This document shows positions 16,968 through 25,858 of a DNA stretch of 64,000 nucleotides, piece by piece. Position 1 is the stretch's first letter, and each line of letters begins with the position of its first letter. The stretch is from Mycolicibacterium aromaticivorans JS19b1 = JCM 16368 (GTDB lineage Bacteria; Actinomycetota; Actinomycetes; Mycobacteriales; Mycobacteriaceae): assembly GCF_000559085.1 (NCBI RefSeq), contig NZ_JALN02000001.1, forward strand, positions 434,001 through 498,000, in the 5' to 3' direction. The notes beneath the pieces are model-generated. The model saw only the letters and a program-made list of their open reading frames with translations. It had not been told where the DNA came from and did no database searches. A program made the translations under genes and the position numbers.

Positions 16968-17831
16968 ATGCCCGAACGAGAGCGTGTCGCGCCGTCTGTG
17001 GTCGTGGGCGTGGACGGTTCGCGATGGGCCACCGAGGCGGCCTGTTGGGCCGTCGACGAAGCGGTCCGGCGCGCCATTCCCTTGCGCTTGGTCTATGCCG
17101 TCGACTCCGGAGAAGACACCGACGATGCACAACGGATCGCCCGCCAATTCGCTGCGGCCCAAACCGCGGTCCGCTGCACCGCCGCCGCCGTCGAGTCGAC
17201 CGATAGACCGGTCAAGATCGAGGCAGAGATCGTGCAGCAACATCCCGTGGCGGCGTTGCTCGACGCGTCCAGAGGCGCCGCCATGCTCTGCGTGGGCGCC
17301 ATCGGGTTGAACCACTTCCGCGACCGGCACATCGGGTCCACCGCGACTGCACTGGCAACAGCAGCCCACTGCCCGGTAGCCGTCGTCAGGGGGCATGACC
17401 CGGTGGCCTCGACCCAGCGATGTGTGGCCGTCGAACTGGACGGGTCAACCAGTGACGCGGCCCTGCGCCACGGATTCGATGAGGCTCGTTCGCGCGGTGC
17501 GCCGTTGCGGGTGCTGACGACCTGGCGGTCGCGTTACCCCGACATCCACGATGGCCACGCCGTTGCTGCCGGAAACCGAGATGCCAGGGCGGCGCTGGAG
17601 CGTCGCCTGAAATGCTGGCGCGCAAGGTATCCCGAGGTGGACGTCACCACAGTGGCACTGCACGGCAACTCGTTGAGTTACCTGCTTAAGCAGGGAGACT
17701 CGATCCAGTTGTTGGTCGTGGCCCACGAACGGGGCGAAGGCATCGCAGAACTCCTCGGCGCAGCCGGAAATGCGGTGCTGGCGCAGGCCGATTGCTCGGT
17801 ATTGGTCTGCGAGCCGCAGAACCTGTTGTAG
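16968..17831 (+). CDS. Universal stress protein, two UspA domains
   Basis: A 287-residue protein with two tandem Usp domains. The first begins SVVVGVDGSRWATEAACWAVDEA and ends with GAIGLNHFRDRHIGSTATAL, which fits the ATP-binding G-2x-G-9x-G(S/T) motif. The second (from about residue 155) begins RCVAVELDGSTSDAAL and lacks the glycine motif. The start ATG at 16968 has AGGAA upstream; an in-frame start at 16908 is rejected. It is the first gene of an operon with devR, 39 bp downstream, under tandem DevR boxes. Mtb has several such DosR-controlled Usp proteins. Confidence 0.85.
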   Translation: MPERERVAPSVVVGVDGSRWATEAACWAVDEAVRRAIPLRLVYAVDSGEDTDDAQRIARQFAAAQTAVRCTAAAVESTDRPVKIEAEIVQQHPVAALLDASRGAAMLCVGAIGLNHFRDRHIGSTATALATAAHCPVAVVRGHDPVASTQRCVAVELDGSTSDAALRHGFDEARSRGAPLRVLTTWRSRYPDIHDGHAVAAGNRDARAALERRLKCWRARYPEVDVTTVALHGNSLSYLLKQGDSIQLLVVAHERGEGIAELLGAAGNAVLAQADCSVLVCEPQNLL

Positions 17832-17870
17832 ACCGCGCAAAACACTGATCCCCGATTTCTGGAGGCCGGC

Positions 17871-18524
17871 ATGGTGAAAGTCTTTCTGGTAGATGACCAC
17901 GAGGTGGTCCGCCGCGGGCTCATCGACCTTCTGAGCGCGGATCCGGATCTGGAAATCGTCGGTGAGGCCGGCTCCGTCGCCCAGGCGATGGCGCGAATTC
18001 CCGCGGCGAAGCCCGACGTCGCGGTGCTCGATGTGCAGCTGCCCGACGGTAACGGTGTCGAGCTGTGTCGTGACCTGCTGTCCGTGCTCTCCGACCTGCG
18101 CTGTTTGATGCTGACCTCGTACACCTCCGACGAGGCCATGTTGGACGCGGTCCTGGCCGGCGCCAGCGGATACGTTGTCAAAGACATCAAGGGTATGCAG
18201 TTGGCCCAGGCCGTCAAGGATGTCGGCGCTGGGCGCTCGCTGTTGGACAACCGGGCCGCCGCGGCGCTGATGGCCAAGTTGCGCGGTGCGACAATGAGAT
18301 CCGATCCGCTGTCCGGCCTGACCGACCAGGAACGGTCGTTGCTGACTCTGCTCGGCGAGGGCCTGACCAACAAACAGATCGCCGACCGGATGTTCCTCAC
18401 CGAGAAGACCATCAAGAACTATGTGTCACGGCTCCTGGCGAAGCTGGGAATGGAGCGACGCACCCAGGCGGCGGTGTTCGTCGCGAAACTGGATCACCCA
18501 ACCCACGAACACGGCGGCTACTAG
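17871..18524 (+). CDS. devR: DevR/DosR-type response regulator
   Basis: A 217-residue NarL/FixJ-family regulator, the size of Mtb DevR (217). Receiver: [11 protein letters not shown] with phospho-acceptor Asp54 (VLDVQLPDG) and Lys at VVKDIKG. C-terminal LuxR-type [23 protein letters not shown], then the recognition helix [18 protein letters not shown], closely matching DevR. It binds the 14-bp boxes listed in this window. It is transcribed with the Usp gene upstream and has TGGAGG before the ATG. The cognate kinase DevS is encoded about 13 kb away on the opposite strand. Confidence 0.92.
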   Translation: MVKVFLVDDHEVVRRGLIDLLSADPDLEIVGEAGSVAQAMARIPAAKPDVAVLDVQLPDGNGVELCRDLLSVLSDLRCLMLTSYTSDEAMLDAVLAGASGYVVKDIKGMQLAQAVKDVGAGRSLLDNRAAAALMAKLRGATMRSDPLSGLTDQERSLLTLLGEGLTNKQIADRMFLTEKTIKNYVSRLLAKLGMERRTQAAVFVAKLDHPTHEHGGY

Positions 18525-18536
18525 CCGAACGGCACA

Positions 18537-19319
18537 TCAGCGGGGCCGGGCTGCCTGCCTCACCAGCAGGACCGAGCAGTCCGGATAACCCAGGATCGGA
18601 TGGCAATTGGGCATGCTGAGCGAAGTGAGAGTGTCCGCATCCGACGCGCCGACGACCGCGAGACCGATCTGCGGCTCACGCGTCCCCTCGCGGCGGCCCA
18701 CCCACCCGGTGCCGGCCGATACGATCTCGACGTGAACATCGGGATACCGCCGAATCCAGCTGTCCACCCGCCGATCGATCTGCCGGACGGTGGCGTCGCG
18801 CAATCGTCCTTCCTGCATGGCCAGGTGTACGACGTCGTCGTTGTCGGGATCATCGGACAGCACCACTGACACCACGCCCCCGACGCGTGCCCGGCCGTCG
18901 TCGCCACTGCGGATGAGGGCAACCGGACACCGAGCGTGGTCGGCGAGGTGACTCGCGGTTGCGCCGAACAGCCGCCCCTCGGCCACGTGCGGTGGGCGGG
19001 CGCCGATACACACCATCGCGGCGCCGGCGGACTCCCGCTCCAGCACCTCTGCGGGTGATCCGACAACGGATGCTGTCTCGACACCGACATCACGATGTGT
19101 CTGGTCCACCACATCCCGGGCTTCGACAAGTACTGCGTCCCAATCGCACTCACGGACGGATGCGGTCCCACGCACCGTCGGCACAGCATGAACCAGCCGC
19201 AACGTCACACCGCGGCTGACGGCTTCGGGCACCGCCCAGGTGAGCGCGTTCAGAGACCATGGGGAGCCGTCGACCCCTACGACGACGGCACCAGACAGTT
19301 CAGCGGCGTGAACGTCCAC
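18537..19319 (-). CDS. Universal stress protein, Rv2028c/Rv2005c-like
   Basis: A 260-residue protein with a GTG start at 19319, 8 bp after the stop of the preceding membrane-protein gene. The first Usp domain begins GAVVVGVDGSPWSLNALTW and ends CIGARPPHVAEGRLFGATASHLA; the second is reduced (GGVVSVVLSDDPDNDDVVHLA onward). The canonical ATP-binding glycine pattern is imperfect. It is the last gene of the acg-Rv2030c-pfkB operon, paralleling the Mtb order Rv2032 ... Rv2030c-Rv2029c-Rv2028c. The open frame upstream to 19535 covers the neighbour gene and is not used. Convergent with devR, 12 bp apart. Confidence 0.8.
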   Translation of the reverse strand: MDVHAAELSGAVVVGVDGSPWSLNALTWAVPEAVSRGVTLRLVHAVPTVRGTASVRECDWDAVLVEARDVVDQTHRDVGVETASVVGSPAEVLERESAGAAMVCIGARPPHVAEGRLFGATASHLADHARCPVALIRSGDDGRARVGGVVSVVLSDDPDNDDVVHLAMQEGRLRDATVRQIDRRVDSWIRRYPDVHVEIVSAGTGWVGRREGTREPQIGLAVVGASDADTLTSLSMPNCHPILGYPDCSVLLVRQAARPR

Positions 19320-19327
19320 AGCGGCAC

Positions 19328-19681
19328 CTACGGCCGAAAGGTGATCGCGATGATGGCTGCGTCTGCCAGCAAGAGTCCCAGCCCCAACAGCGGAACCACG
19401 ATTCCGTACCTGCGATTCGCGGCGAACGCCGACGCGACGATCGTCAGCAGCGCTACCACAGGCGGCCCGTACGCGAGGATCCCGAACCAGAACTCTCCTG
19501 GACCCATGTGTGGGCAGGCCGCCGTGTCGGTACACCGCGCGATGCCCATCACGGCGCCGAAAGCAAAGAGCATGACCACGACCGCAGCCGGAATCGTCAG
19601 CAGCGCCAGAAACCAGTTGAGCCAGGTCGGAATACCGCGACGGGCATCCGGGACCGTCCCCTGCGTCGTCTCGATCATCAT
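19328..19681 (-). CDS. Small three-span membrane protein within the pfkB-USP operon
   Basis: A 117-residue protein with three likely membrane spans: WLNWFLALLTIPAAVVVMLF, FWFGILAYGPPVVALLTIVA and YGIVVPLLGLGLLLADAAII. A short loop between spans 1 and 2 holds two cysteines (ARCTDTAACPHMGPG). I recognise no family. Two adjacent ATG codons (19681 and 19678) follow AAGGGG; either could be used. Its place in the operon between pfkB and a Usp gene suggests dormancy induction; there is no counterpart between Rv2029c and Rv2028c in Mtb as I know that locus. Confidence 0.65.
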   Translation of the reverse strand: MMIETTQGTVPDARRGIPTWLNWFLALLTIPAAVVVMLFAFGAVMGIARCTDTAACPHMGPGEFWFGILAYGPPVVALLTIVASAFAANRRYGIVVPLLGLGLLLADAAIIAITFRP

Positions 19682-19718
19682 GAGCCCCTTGCTTTGTGCT
19701 GTGCGCCTTGTGGTGTCG

Positions 19719-20690
19719 TCAGAGCCCGAGGTCACTGCACTGAGCGACCACTGACGTCGGAGCCGGAACCTGGTCGAGATAGCGGTCGACGTCGGCTCTG
19801 TCGAATGTCGAGGTGCCCGGTGTCTGAAGCTTCGCCGTCGCGGCGGCGATACCGTAGCGAACCGCGCTCTCCATCCCCCATTCGCGAGACAGTCCGACCA
19901 CTATGCCGGCGACCATCGCGTCCCCGGCGCCCACACCGCTGACAGTGGGAACGGCAACCGGAGCTAAACGCCGGCACCGATCCCCCGTGACGAGTAAGGC
20001 ACCGTCGGCGCCCAAGGAGACCACGATCACCTCGGCGACGCCTCGATCGATCAGATGCCGGGCCGCAGCTATCTGCTCACCCTCGGTGACCAGCGGGCTG
20101 CCGACGCACTCCCGCAGTTCTCGCACACTGGGTTTCAGCAGGAACACACCCGAAGTGATGTGCTCGAGGCCTCCACCCGAGGTGTCGAGGACAAGCCGGA
20201 CCTGCCGCGTGCGGCAGATGTCGGCGATCCGTTGATAGAAGTCGGCGGGAACGCCCGGCGGAAGGCTGCCGCTCGCGACCACGAACGCGGCGCCGGTCGC
20301 ACTGGCGTCGATCACCTCGAGGCAGCGCTGCTGCTCGTCGGTGGTCAGCACCGGTCCGGGCAACACGAACCGGTACTGCCTGCCCGTAGAGCGTTCGTTG
20401 ACCGTGAAGCTCTCCCGGGTGTCGCCGCGCAGTGCGATGAACGTGTTGGGCACGATGGCGTCGTCGAGGAGCTCGACCAGGCGCGCTCCTATCGGGCCGC
20501 CCGCCGTGAGCACGGCGGAGACGGGAGCACCCAACGCCCGCGCGAACCGGGCGACATTGAGTCCGCCGCCGCCGGCGTCGTAACGATCGGCGCAACAACG
20601 GACTTTGTCGGTCGGGCCCACGCGTTCGGCGTCCACGGTGATGTCGAGGGCGGGATTCATCGTCACCGTGACGATCACGGGGGCGCTCAC
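19719..20690 (-). CDS. pfkB: PfkB-family sugar kinase (phosphofructokinase 2 type)
   Basis: A 323-residue ribokinase-fold kinase. It begins [20 protein letters not shown], the N-terminal signature of the fructose-6-phosphate/tagatose-6-phosphate kinase branch, followed by [15 protein letters not shown]. The C-terminal PfkB signature [15 protein letters not shown] holds the catalytic Asp (GAGD). It corresponds to DosR-regulated Mtb PfkB (Rv2029c, 339). The GTG start overlaps the stop of the upstream gene (GTGA), so translation is coupled. The open frame upstream to 21020 lies inside the neighbour and is not used. Confidence 0.87.
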   Translation of the reverse strand: MSAPVIVTVTMNPALDITVDAERVGPTDKVRCCADRYDAGGGGLNVARFARALGAPVSAVLTAGGPIGARLVELLDDAIVPNTFIALRGDTRESFTVNERSTGRQYRFVLPGPVLTTDEQQRCLEVIDASATGAAFVVASGSLPPGVPADFYQRIADICRTRQVRLVLDTSGGGLEHITSGVFLLKPSVRELRECVGSPLVTEGEQIAAARHLIDRGVAEVIVVSLGADGALLVTGDRCRRLAPVAVPTVSGVGAGDAMVAGIVVGLSREWGMESAVRYGIAAATAKLQTPGTSTFDRADVDRYLDQVPAPTSVVAQCSDLGL

Positions 20691-22729
20691 AGGCCGGTCG
20701 GGTAGGTCTCGGGTGTCTGCGCCGCGACCCAGACACTGTTGAGCTCCAACGGTTCCAGGGCCGTTGTGCGGTCGATGTGAATGATCGCGTCGAACTGTTC
20801 GCCCGGCCGCACGTGGTAGTAGTGACTCTGCCGTTCGGTGGCGGGTTGATAGATCACCCCGATCGCCCGGCCGAGGCGCACCGTGTCCAGTGGGCCGGCC
20901 GCTTCCCGACTGATGAGCGGCGACACCAGGAACTCCGGTCGGTCGACCTCGTGCAGCAGTTCCTCGACACTGCCGTTGAGTGCGGGGCGAACCACCTTCC
21001 GCTGGGCCAGGGCGCCCCATTCGCTCGCGGCGGTCACGGTGCCCGAGTAGGTGGTGAATCCGATCAGCAGCGCCTGCTCGCCGTACCCCTCCCGTACCAG
21101 CTGCCCCAGGGTCAGCTGCCCGTCGGCGCCCACCTCGGTTGCCCGGGCGTCACCGACATGGGAGTTGTGGGCCCACACCACGATTCGGGCCGGCTCACCG
21201 TTGCGTTGATGCAGATGCGCGCGCAACGCTCTCAACGTCTGGAACATGTGCTGGTCCCGCAGATTCCACGACGACACCCGGCTCCCGAACATCGAGCGGT
21301 AGTAGACCTCCGCGTTGCGAACGGTCTGTGCATTCTGCTGCGCATAGAACAGTTCGTCTTCGGCGAGAAGTCCGTCGCGGCGCGCGTACTGCAGCCCCGT
21401 GCGCTGCAGTTCGACCAATTGCTCGACAACCTCCGCCTCGCAGGACATCCCCGCACCGAACGCGGCGGCGTACCCGTATGCCTGACCGTCGTCTCCGCCG
21501 GCGTGATCGAAGCAGGCGTAGCGCTCTCGCGCCCGCTGCGCCGCGACCGGGTCGACGTTGTCCAGGTAGTCGATCACCTCCTGCATCGAGCGATGCAGAC
21601 TGTAGAGATCCAGTCCGTAAAAGCCGGCTTCGCGCCGACCGTCGTTGCGGCACTGGGTGTTGTGGTCATGCAGCCAGGCCGTGAAGTCCCGGACGGTGGT
21701 GTTGCGCCACATCCAGGCGGGAAATCGCTCGAACCCCTTCAACGCACTCTCGGCCGTGTCGTCGTCGCCGCGGCCGCGGACATACCGGTTGACCCGGTAG
21801 GCGTCTGGCCAGTCGGCTTCAACCGCTACCGCGCAGAAGCCCTTCTCCTCGATCAGCCATTTGGTGATTTCGGCGCGCGCTTCGTAGAACTCGCGGGTGC
21901 CGTGGGAGCTCTCCCCGATCAGCACCACCCGCGCATCACCGACCATCTCCTCCAGCGCTTCCCGCGGCGGCACGCCCGAGGGGGCGTCGACCGCGCAGCG
22001 GCCGATCACCTCAGCGGGAGTTTCCGCGATGCGCAACCGCGCGGTGCCGATTCCGGTGGTCGGAGTGGCCAGCAGATTCCGCACCTCGGTGTCACTGACC
22101 TGCTCGAAGTTCCAGAACGACTCGCCGACCGCCAAGAACGGGGTGGGCATCGACGCACAGACGAGATCGTCCACCAGAGAGGCGAATTCGCGGCAGGTCG
22201 ATTGCGGCGCCGCGGGAACGGCTACCACGATCTCGGCGGGTTCCATCTCCCGCAAGGCCTGGACGGCGGCGAGCATGCTCGCCCCGGTGGCCAGGCCATC
22301 GTCGACGAGGATCACCGTCTTGCCCGTCACGTCCAGCGGTGGACGTCCGCCACGGTAGGCGCCTTCGCGCCGAGCGAGTTCGCGGGCTTCCCGCTCGGTG
22401 GCGTCGCGCAATTCCTGCGGTGTCACCCGCAACGCACGGATGACGTCGTCGTTGACCACCACCCGCCCGCCCGACGCCAGCGCACCCATCGCGAATTCGG
22501 TGTGGCCCGGCGCGCCGAGCTTGCGCACGATGAAGGCATCCAGCGGAGCGCCCAGTGCGGCCGCAACCTCCCAGGCCACCGGCACGCCGCCGCGAGCCAG
22601 CCCGAGCACCACAATGCCGTTCCGGCCGCGATAGCCGTCCAACCGGTGGGCCAGAACCCGACCGGCTTCTCGCCGATCTCGGAAGACACGTCGCGGATGT
22701 TGCGGCGGTGTCGTGGGCGCGGTGGTCAT
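20687..22729 (-). CDS. Phosphoribosyltransferase-erythromycin esterase fusion, Rv2030c-like
   Basis: A 680-residue two-domain protein, as Mtb Rv2030c (681). Residues about 1-215 form a phosphoribosyltransferase with the PRPP loop [16 protein letters not shown]. Residues about 240-670 form an erythromycin-esterase-like domain with the conserved [38 protein letters not shown] and [11 protein letters not shown] segments, which carry the His/Glu active-site residues. The combined function is unknown; the gene is DosR-controlled in Mtb. ATG at 22729 has GGAGC upstream. It is 37 bp downstream of acg and coupled to pfkB. Confidence 0.87.
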   Translation of the reverse strand: MTTAPTTPPQHPRRVFRDRREAGRVLAHRLDGYRGRNGIVVLGLARGGVPVAWEVAAALGAPLDAFIVRKLGAPGHTEFAMGALASGGRVVVNDDVIRALRVTPQELRDATEREARELARREGAYRGGRPPLDVTGKTVILVDDGLATGASMLAAVQALREMEPAEIVVAVPAAPQSTCREFASLVDDLVCASMPTPFLAVGESFWNFEQVSDTEVRNLLATPTTGIGTARLRIAETPAEVIGRCAVDAPSGVPPREALEEMVGDARVVLIGESSHGTREFYEARAEITKWLIEEKGFCAVAVEADWPDAYRVNRYVRGRGDDDTAESALKGFERFPAWMWRNTTVRDFTAWLHDHNTQCRNDGRREAGFYGLDLYSLHRSMQEVIDYLDNVDPVAAQRARERYACFDHAGGDDGQAYGYAAAFGAGMSCEAEVVEQLVELQRTGLQYARRDGLLAEDELFYAQQNAQTVRNAEVYYRSMFGSRVSSWNLRDQHMFQTLRALRAHLHQRNGEPARIVVWAHNSHVGDARATEVGADGQLTLGQLVREGYGEQALLIGFTTYSGTVTAASEWGALAQRKVVRPALNGSVEELLHEVDRPEFLVSPLISREAAGPLDTVRLGRAIGVIYQPATERQSHYYHVRPGEQFDAIIHIDRTTALEPLELNSVWVAAQTPETYPTGL

Positions 22730-22766
22730 GATCTGCTCCGTTCGTCCTGCGGCCGATACCGAAGGT

Positions 22767-23750
22767 TCAGCCGCGAAATTCGAGCACGTCCGACAGCGGC
22801 CGGCGTGGCGTGGCAGGGGGTGACGGCGCGATCACCGGCGCCAGCCCGACGCGGATCAGCAGTTGCGGATCGTCCTGGGTGCCGGTGAGCTCACGGACCA
22901 CGTCTCGGCTGGCCGCCAACTCCGTCATGTGAGTCAGCGTGCAGGTGGCCAAGCCCGCGAGGGTTGCCTCGAGCAGCACATCGGAGAGCACCTCGCCACA
23001 GTCCAGGGCATCGCGGCGCGAATCACCGAACGTGGTGAGCACCAGGATCGTTGAGCGGTCCTGATCGACCTCTGGACGCCGGTCGGCGTGCTCGGCCGCC
23101 GGAAATACCCGGGCGACATCGACCCGATCACGCTCGGTGACCGACACCAGGCTGCTGTGCGGTACACCGTCAGATACCTCGTACGGGGCTGTCCACCAGG
23201 CCAATTCAGCGTGATACGAGGCGTCGTAGCGGCGCAGCGACTCGGTCAGCCGCGAGGCCTGGGCCAACTGCGGACGCACCGACTCAGGCAGCACCCGAAT
23301 CGCCACGCGGTCGGTATCGATAGTGGCTCGCAACACCGACTCGAAGGACGTCCAGTCCGGTGGCGGCGCCAATGGCAGCCGGTCGGTGCGGCGGGCCAGG
23401 ATCGCGTCCGCGCGACTGCGCACAGCGTCGGTGACGAACTCCAACGGACTGAAATCGATGGTCGCCAGGTGCTCTGGTTCGTTCGGATTGGGAAACCGCG
23501 CGATGATCGCCTGCCAGCCTGCGGCGGCGACGGCCACCCGCAGATGATCGAGCACGGCGCCGCAACTGATGACGGCCTCCCGGCCGGACCGGTCCGTGGC
23601 GTGCGGCACCCGGTCGGCGTCGAGAAAGAGTTTCAGCGAAGGCCCTTGCGCGACCCACCGCCACGGTTGGCTGTTGTGTACCGAGGGCGCCCGGCACGCC
23701 AACTCCACCGCGTTCGCGATCACCTGGGGATCGAGCGTCGACATGACCAT
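22767..23750 (-). CDS. acg: Acg nitroreductase-family protein, Rv2032-like
   Basis: A 327-residue two-half nitroreductase-fold protein with [60 protein letters not shown] and [11 protein letters not shown], nearly the same words as Mtb Acg (Rv2032, 331). Acg-type proteins bind FMN and are among the most strongly induced dormancy genes. Start ATG at 23750, with AAGGCGG 9 nt upstream; TTG at 23756 and ATG at 23744 are alternatives. It heads the operon acg-Rv2030c-pfkB-membrane protein-Usp. Confidence 0.9.
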   Translation of the reverse strand: MVMSTLDPQVIANAVELACRAPSVHNSQPWRWVAQGPSLKLFLDADRVPHATDRSGREAVISCGAVLDHLRVAVAAAGWQAIIARFPNPNEPEHLATIDFSPLEFVTDAVRSRADAILARRTDRLPLAPPPDWTSFESVLRATIDTDRVAIRVLPESVRPQLAQASRLTESLRRYDASYHAELAWWTAPYEVSDGVPHSSLVSVTERDRVDVARVFPAAEHADRRPEVDQDRSTILVLTTFGDSRRDALDCGEVLSDVLLEATLAGLATCTLTHMTELAASRDVVRELTGTQDDPQLLIRVGLAPVIAPSPPATPRRPLSDVLEFRG

Positions 23751-23807
23751 CGGCAATCACCGCCTTCTGTCTGCGACAACCCTATGTCCGTTCGGCGCGC
23801 GCGCCAG

Positions 23808-23878
23808 GGGCCGGAAGTCATCTGGCTGGGGACCTAGCTTGAAGGCCTTTGTGCTCTGCGGGGAGGGACCTTGCACCC
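23808..23878. promoter_or_regulatory. DevR-box-like sites between divergent acg and the Rv2004c-like gene
   Basis: On the minus strand ATGACTTCCGGCCC (23808-23821, 9 of 14), facing acg; on the plus strand GGGACCTTGCACCC (23865-23878, 10 of 14), 59 bp upstream of the Rv2004c-like start. A third, poor match GGGACCTAGCTTGA lies at 23829-23842. This is the 187-bp divergent region. Confidence 0.5.
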
Positions 23879-23937
23879 ACACGCAGTGGCCTGAGTACCG
23901 CTGTGTTCGCCGGGGCCGGGAGGCGAGGATCGACAGT

Positions 23938-25395
23938 ATGGGATGGCACCCGCGGATCGCTGAAACCCACACCGGAATGGTGTTCTTGATCGGAGACCGG
24001 GCCTACAAGATCAAGAAGCCCGTCGTCAACGATTTCCTCGACTTCTCCACCCTCGAGCAGCGCGAACACGCCTGCGCCAGCGAGGTGGCGCTCAACCGCC
24101 GCCTGGCACCCGACAGCTACCTCGGCGTCGCACACTTCACCGCCCCGGGCGGGGACCCCGAACCCGTCATCGTCATGCGCCGCCATCCCGACGACCGGCG
24201 ACTGGCGACCATGGTGCGCCGCGGAGAACCGGTCGAGGATCAGCTCGCGGCGGTCGCGCTGGTGCTCTCGCGATTCCACGCCGCGGCTCCTCACGGACGT
24301 GACGTGGACGCCCAGGGCCGGGTGGACGCAATCACCGCACGTTGGCAGGAGAACCTGGTCGAGCTGCAGCGGTACGCCCAGAACGGCGAGGTTGGCATCG
24401 ACTCGGATGTGGTCGCTGAAATAGCAAGACTCTCACATCAATTCATAGCCGGGCGGGCAGTGCTGTTCGCCCGCCGTCTCGGCGACCACAAGATCGTCGA
24501 CGGCCACGCCGACCTGCGCGCCGACGACATCTTCTGCTTGCCGGAAGGACCGGCACTACTGGACTGCCTGGAGTTCGACGACCACCTGCGTTATGTCGAC
24601 GTCATCGACGACGCCGCATTCCTGGCGATGGATCTGGAATTCCTGGGCCGGGCGGATCTGGCCACCCTGTTTCTCCGGCGCTACCGAGATTTGTCCGGCG
24701 ACGACGCGCCGGACTCACTGTGCCACTTTTACATTGCCTATCGGGCGGTCGTTCGCGCCAAGGTCGACTGCATCCGCCACACCCAGCAGGATGGGAGCGC
24801 CGCCGACGACGCGCGGCGCCATCTGGAGATCGCCCTGGACCACCTGCGTGCCGCGGCGGTCCGGCTGATCCTGGTGGGCGGTGGCCCCGGGACCGGCAAG
24901 ACCACCCTGTCGCAGTCGTTGGCAAGAGAGATCGACGCTCAGGTGATCTCGACGGACGATGTACGCGCCGACATGGTCCGGCGTGGCGAGATCGCCGGCG
25001 TACCAGGGGTGCTCGACGACGGCCTGTACAGCCGCGAGAACGTCGACGCTGTCTACGACAGTGTGCTCCGCCAAGCTCACCTGAAGCTGTGCGAGGGCCG
25101 CAGCGTGGTACTCGACGGCACCTGGCTCGACCACCGCCACCGCGAACTGGCCCGGCGGATGGCCGCCGACGGCGGCGCGGTGGAGATCGAGTTCGCCTGC
25201 ACCGCCCCGCTGGATGCCACCGTCACCCGAGTCAGCGAGCGCACCCAGACCACATCGCAGGTGACGCCCGAGATCGCCGCCGCCCTCGCCGATCGCGGCG
25301 ACGACGCCTGGACGGACGCACATCGCGTCGACACCACCGGCCCACAGGCCCACTCCGTGGCCCGGGCCAAGGAGATCTGCGTACTGGCCGTTTAG
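23938..25395 (+). CDS. Rv2004c-like protein: phosphotransferase-like domain plus P-loop kinase domain
   Basis: A 485-residue protein, close to Mtb Rv2004c (498), a DosR-regulon member. The N-terminal two-thirds resemble an aminoglycoside-phosphotransferase/kinase-fold domain (VIVMRRHPDDRRLATMV, VDGHADLRADDIFCL, DCLEFDDHLRYVDVIDDAAF). The C-terminal third is a P-loop nucleotide kinase with Walker A GGGPGTGKTT at about residue 314 and LDGTWLDHRHRELARRMA. Substrate unknown. ATG at 23938 was chosen because likeness begins at MGWHPRIAETHTG; the frame is open upstream through the regulatory gap. Confidence 0.83.
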   Translation: MGWHPRIAETHTGMVFLIGDRAYKIKKPVVNDFLDFSTLEQREHACASEVALNRRLAPDSYLGVAHFTAPGGDPEPVIVMRRHPDDRRLATMVRRGEPVEDQLAAVALVLSRFHAAAPHGRDVDAQGRVDAITARWQENLVELQRYAQNGEVGIDSDVVAEIARLSHQFIAGRAVLFARRLGDHKIVDGHADLRADDIFCLPEGPALLDCLEFDDHLRYVDVIDDAAFLAMDLEFLGRADLATLFLRRYRDLSGDDAPDSLCHFYIAYRAVVRAKVDCIRHTQQDGSAADDARRHLEIALDHLRAAAVRLILVGGGPGTGKTTLSQSLAREIDAQVISTDDVRADMVRRGEIAGVPGVLDDGLYSRENVDAVYDSVLRQAHLKLCEGRSVVLDGTWLDHRHRELARRMAADGGAVEIEFACTAPLDATVTRVSERTQTTSQVTPEIAAALADRGDDAWTDAHRVDTTGPQAHSVARAKEICVLAV

Positions 25396-25453
25396 TCTGC
25401 CCGGCAGAACAATTGGACGTTTCCACGATGTTCAGCCACCGCGACGAGCAGCG

Positions 25454-25696
25454 TCAGCGCGGTTCTCCACCGTGCAGGACCGCCAGTCGCTGGCGGTATT
25501 CCGCATCGTCGATCTCGCCGCGCACTAACCGGGCAGCCAGAAGCTGTTCCGGCGAAGCGCTGTAGGCCGGGTATGACGGACCCGGCCCGCCTACGACGGG
25601 CCTGCGGTGTACCGCACCAGCGCAAACGATGCCGGCGATGACGAGCGCTCAGAACAACACCATGCCGACAGCTATGCCCGCGGATCCCCATCCGCC
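25454..25696 (-). pseudogene. Remnant of a small SHOCT-domain membrane protein, interrupted by TGA
   Basis: The minus-strand frame ending at 25454 encodes a clear SHOCT domain, SPEQLLAARLVRGEIDDAEY, then RQRLAVLHGGEPR and stop. Upstream in the same frame the translation reads ALVIAGIVCAGAVHRRP and, beyond a TGA at 25649-25651, GGWGSAGIAVGMVLF. Together these look like the one-span-plus-SHOCT proteins common in actinobacteria, with TGA where a Trp codon (TGG) would fit. No ATG, GTG or TTG start lies between the TGA and the SHOCT domain. It is therefore a probable pseudogene, or a sequencing error. The 163 bases from 25697 to the regulator at 25859 show nothing else. Confidence 0.6.
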
Positions 25697-25858
25697 TCAG
25701 TCATGGTCACACCAGAACATCACCTCCGACCACCATCTCCACTCGGCTCCAGCGGTTACGCGTTCCTCGCTGCGCCGGGCCGAGACGTGTTCGGTGTTGG
25801 TTCGGTGAAGATTGTCTCAAGACCCCAACCCGGCTCGGCGGAACGGCACGATGAAGAC

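Noticed and set aside
20777..22888. Plus-strand open frame of 703 codons opposite the Rv2030c-like gene
   Set aside because: Antisense shadow of a conserved gene; the sense frame carries the PRPP and esterase motifs.
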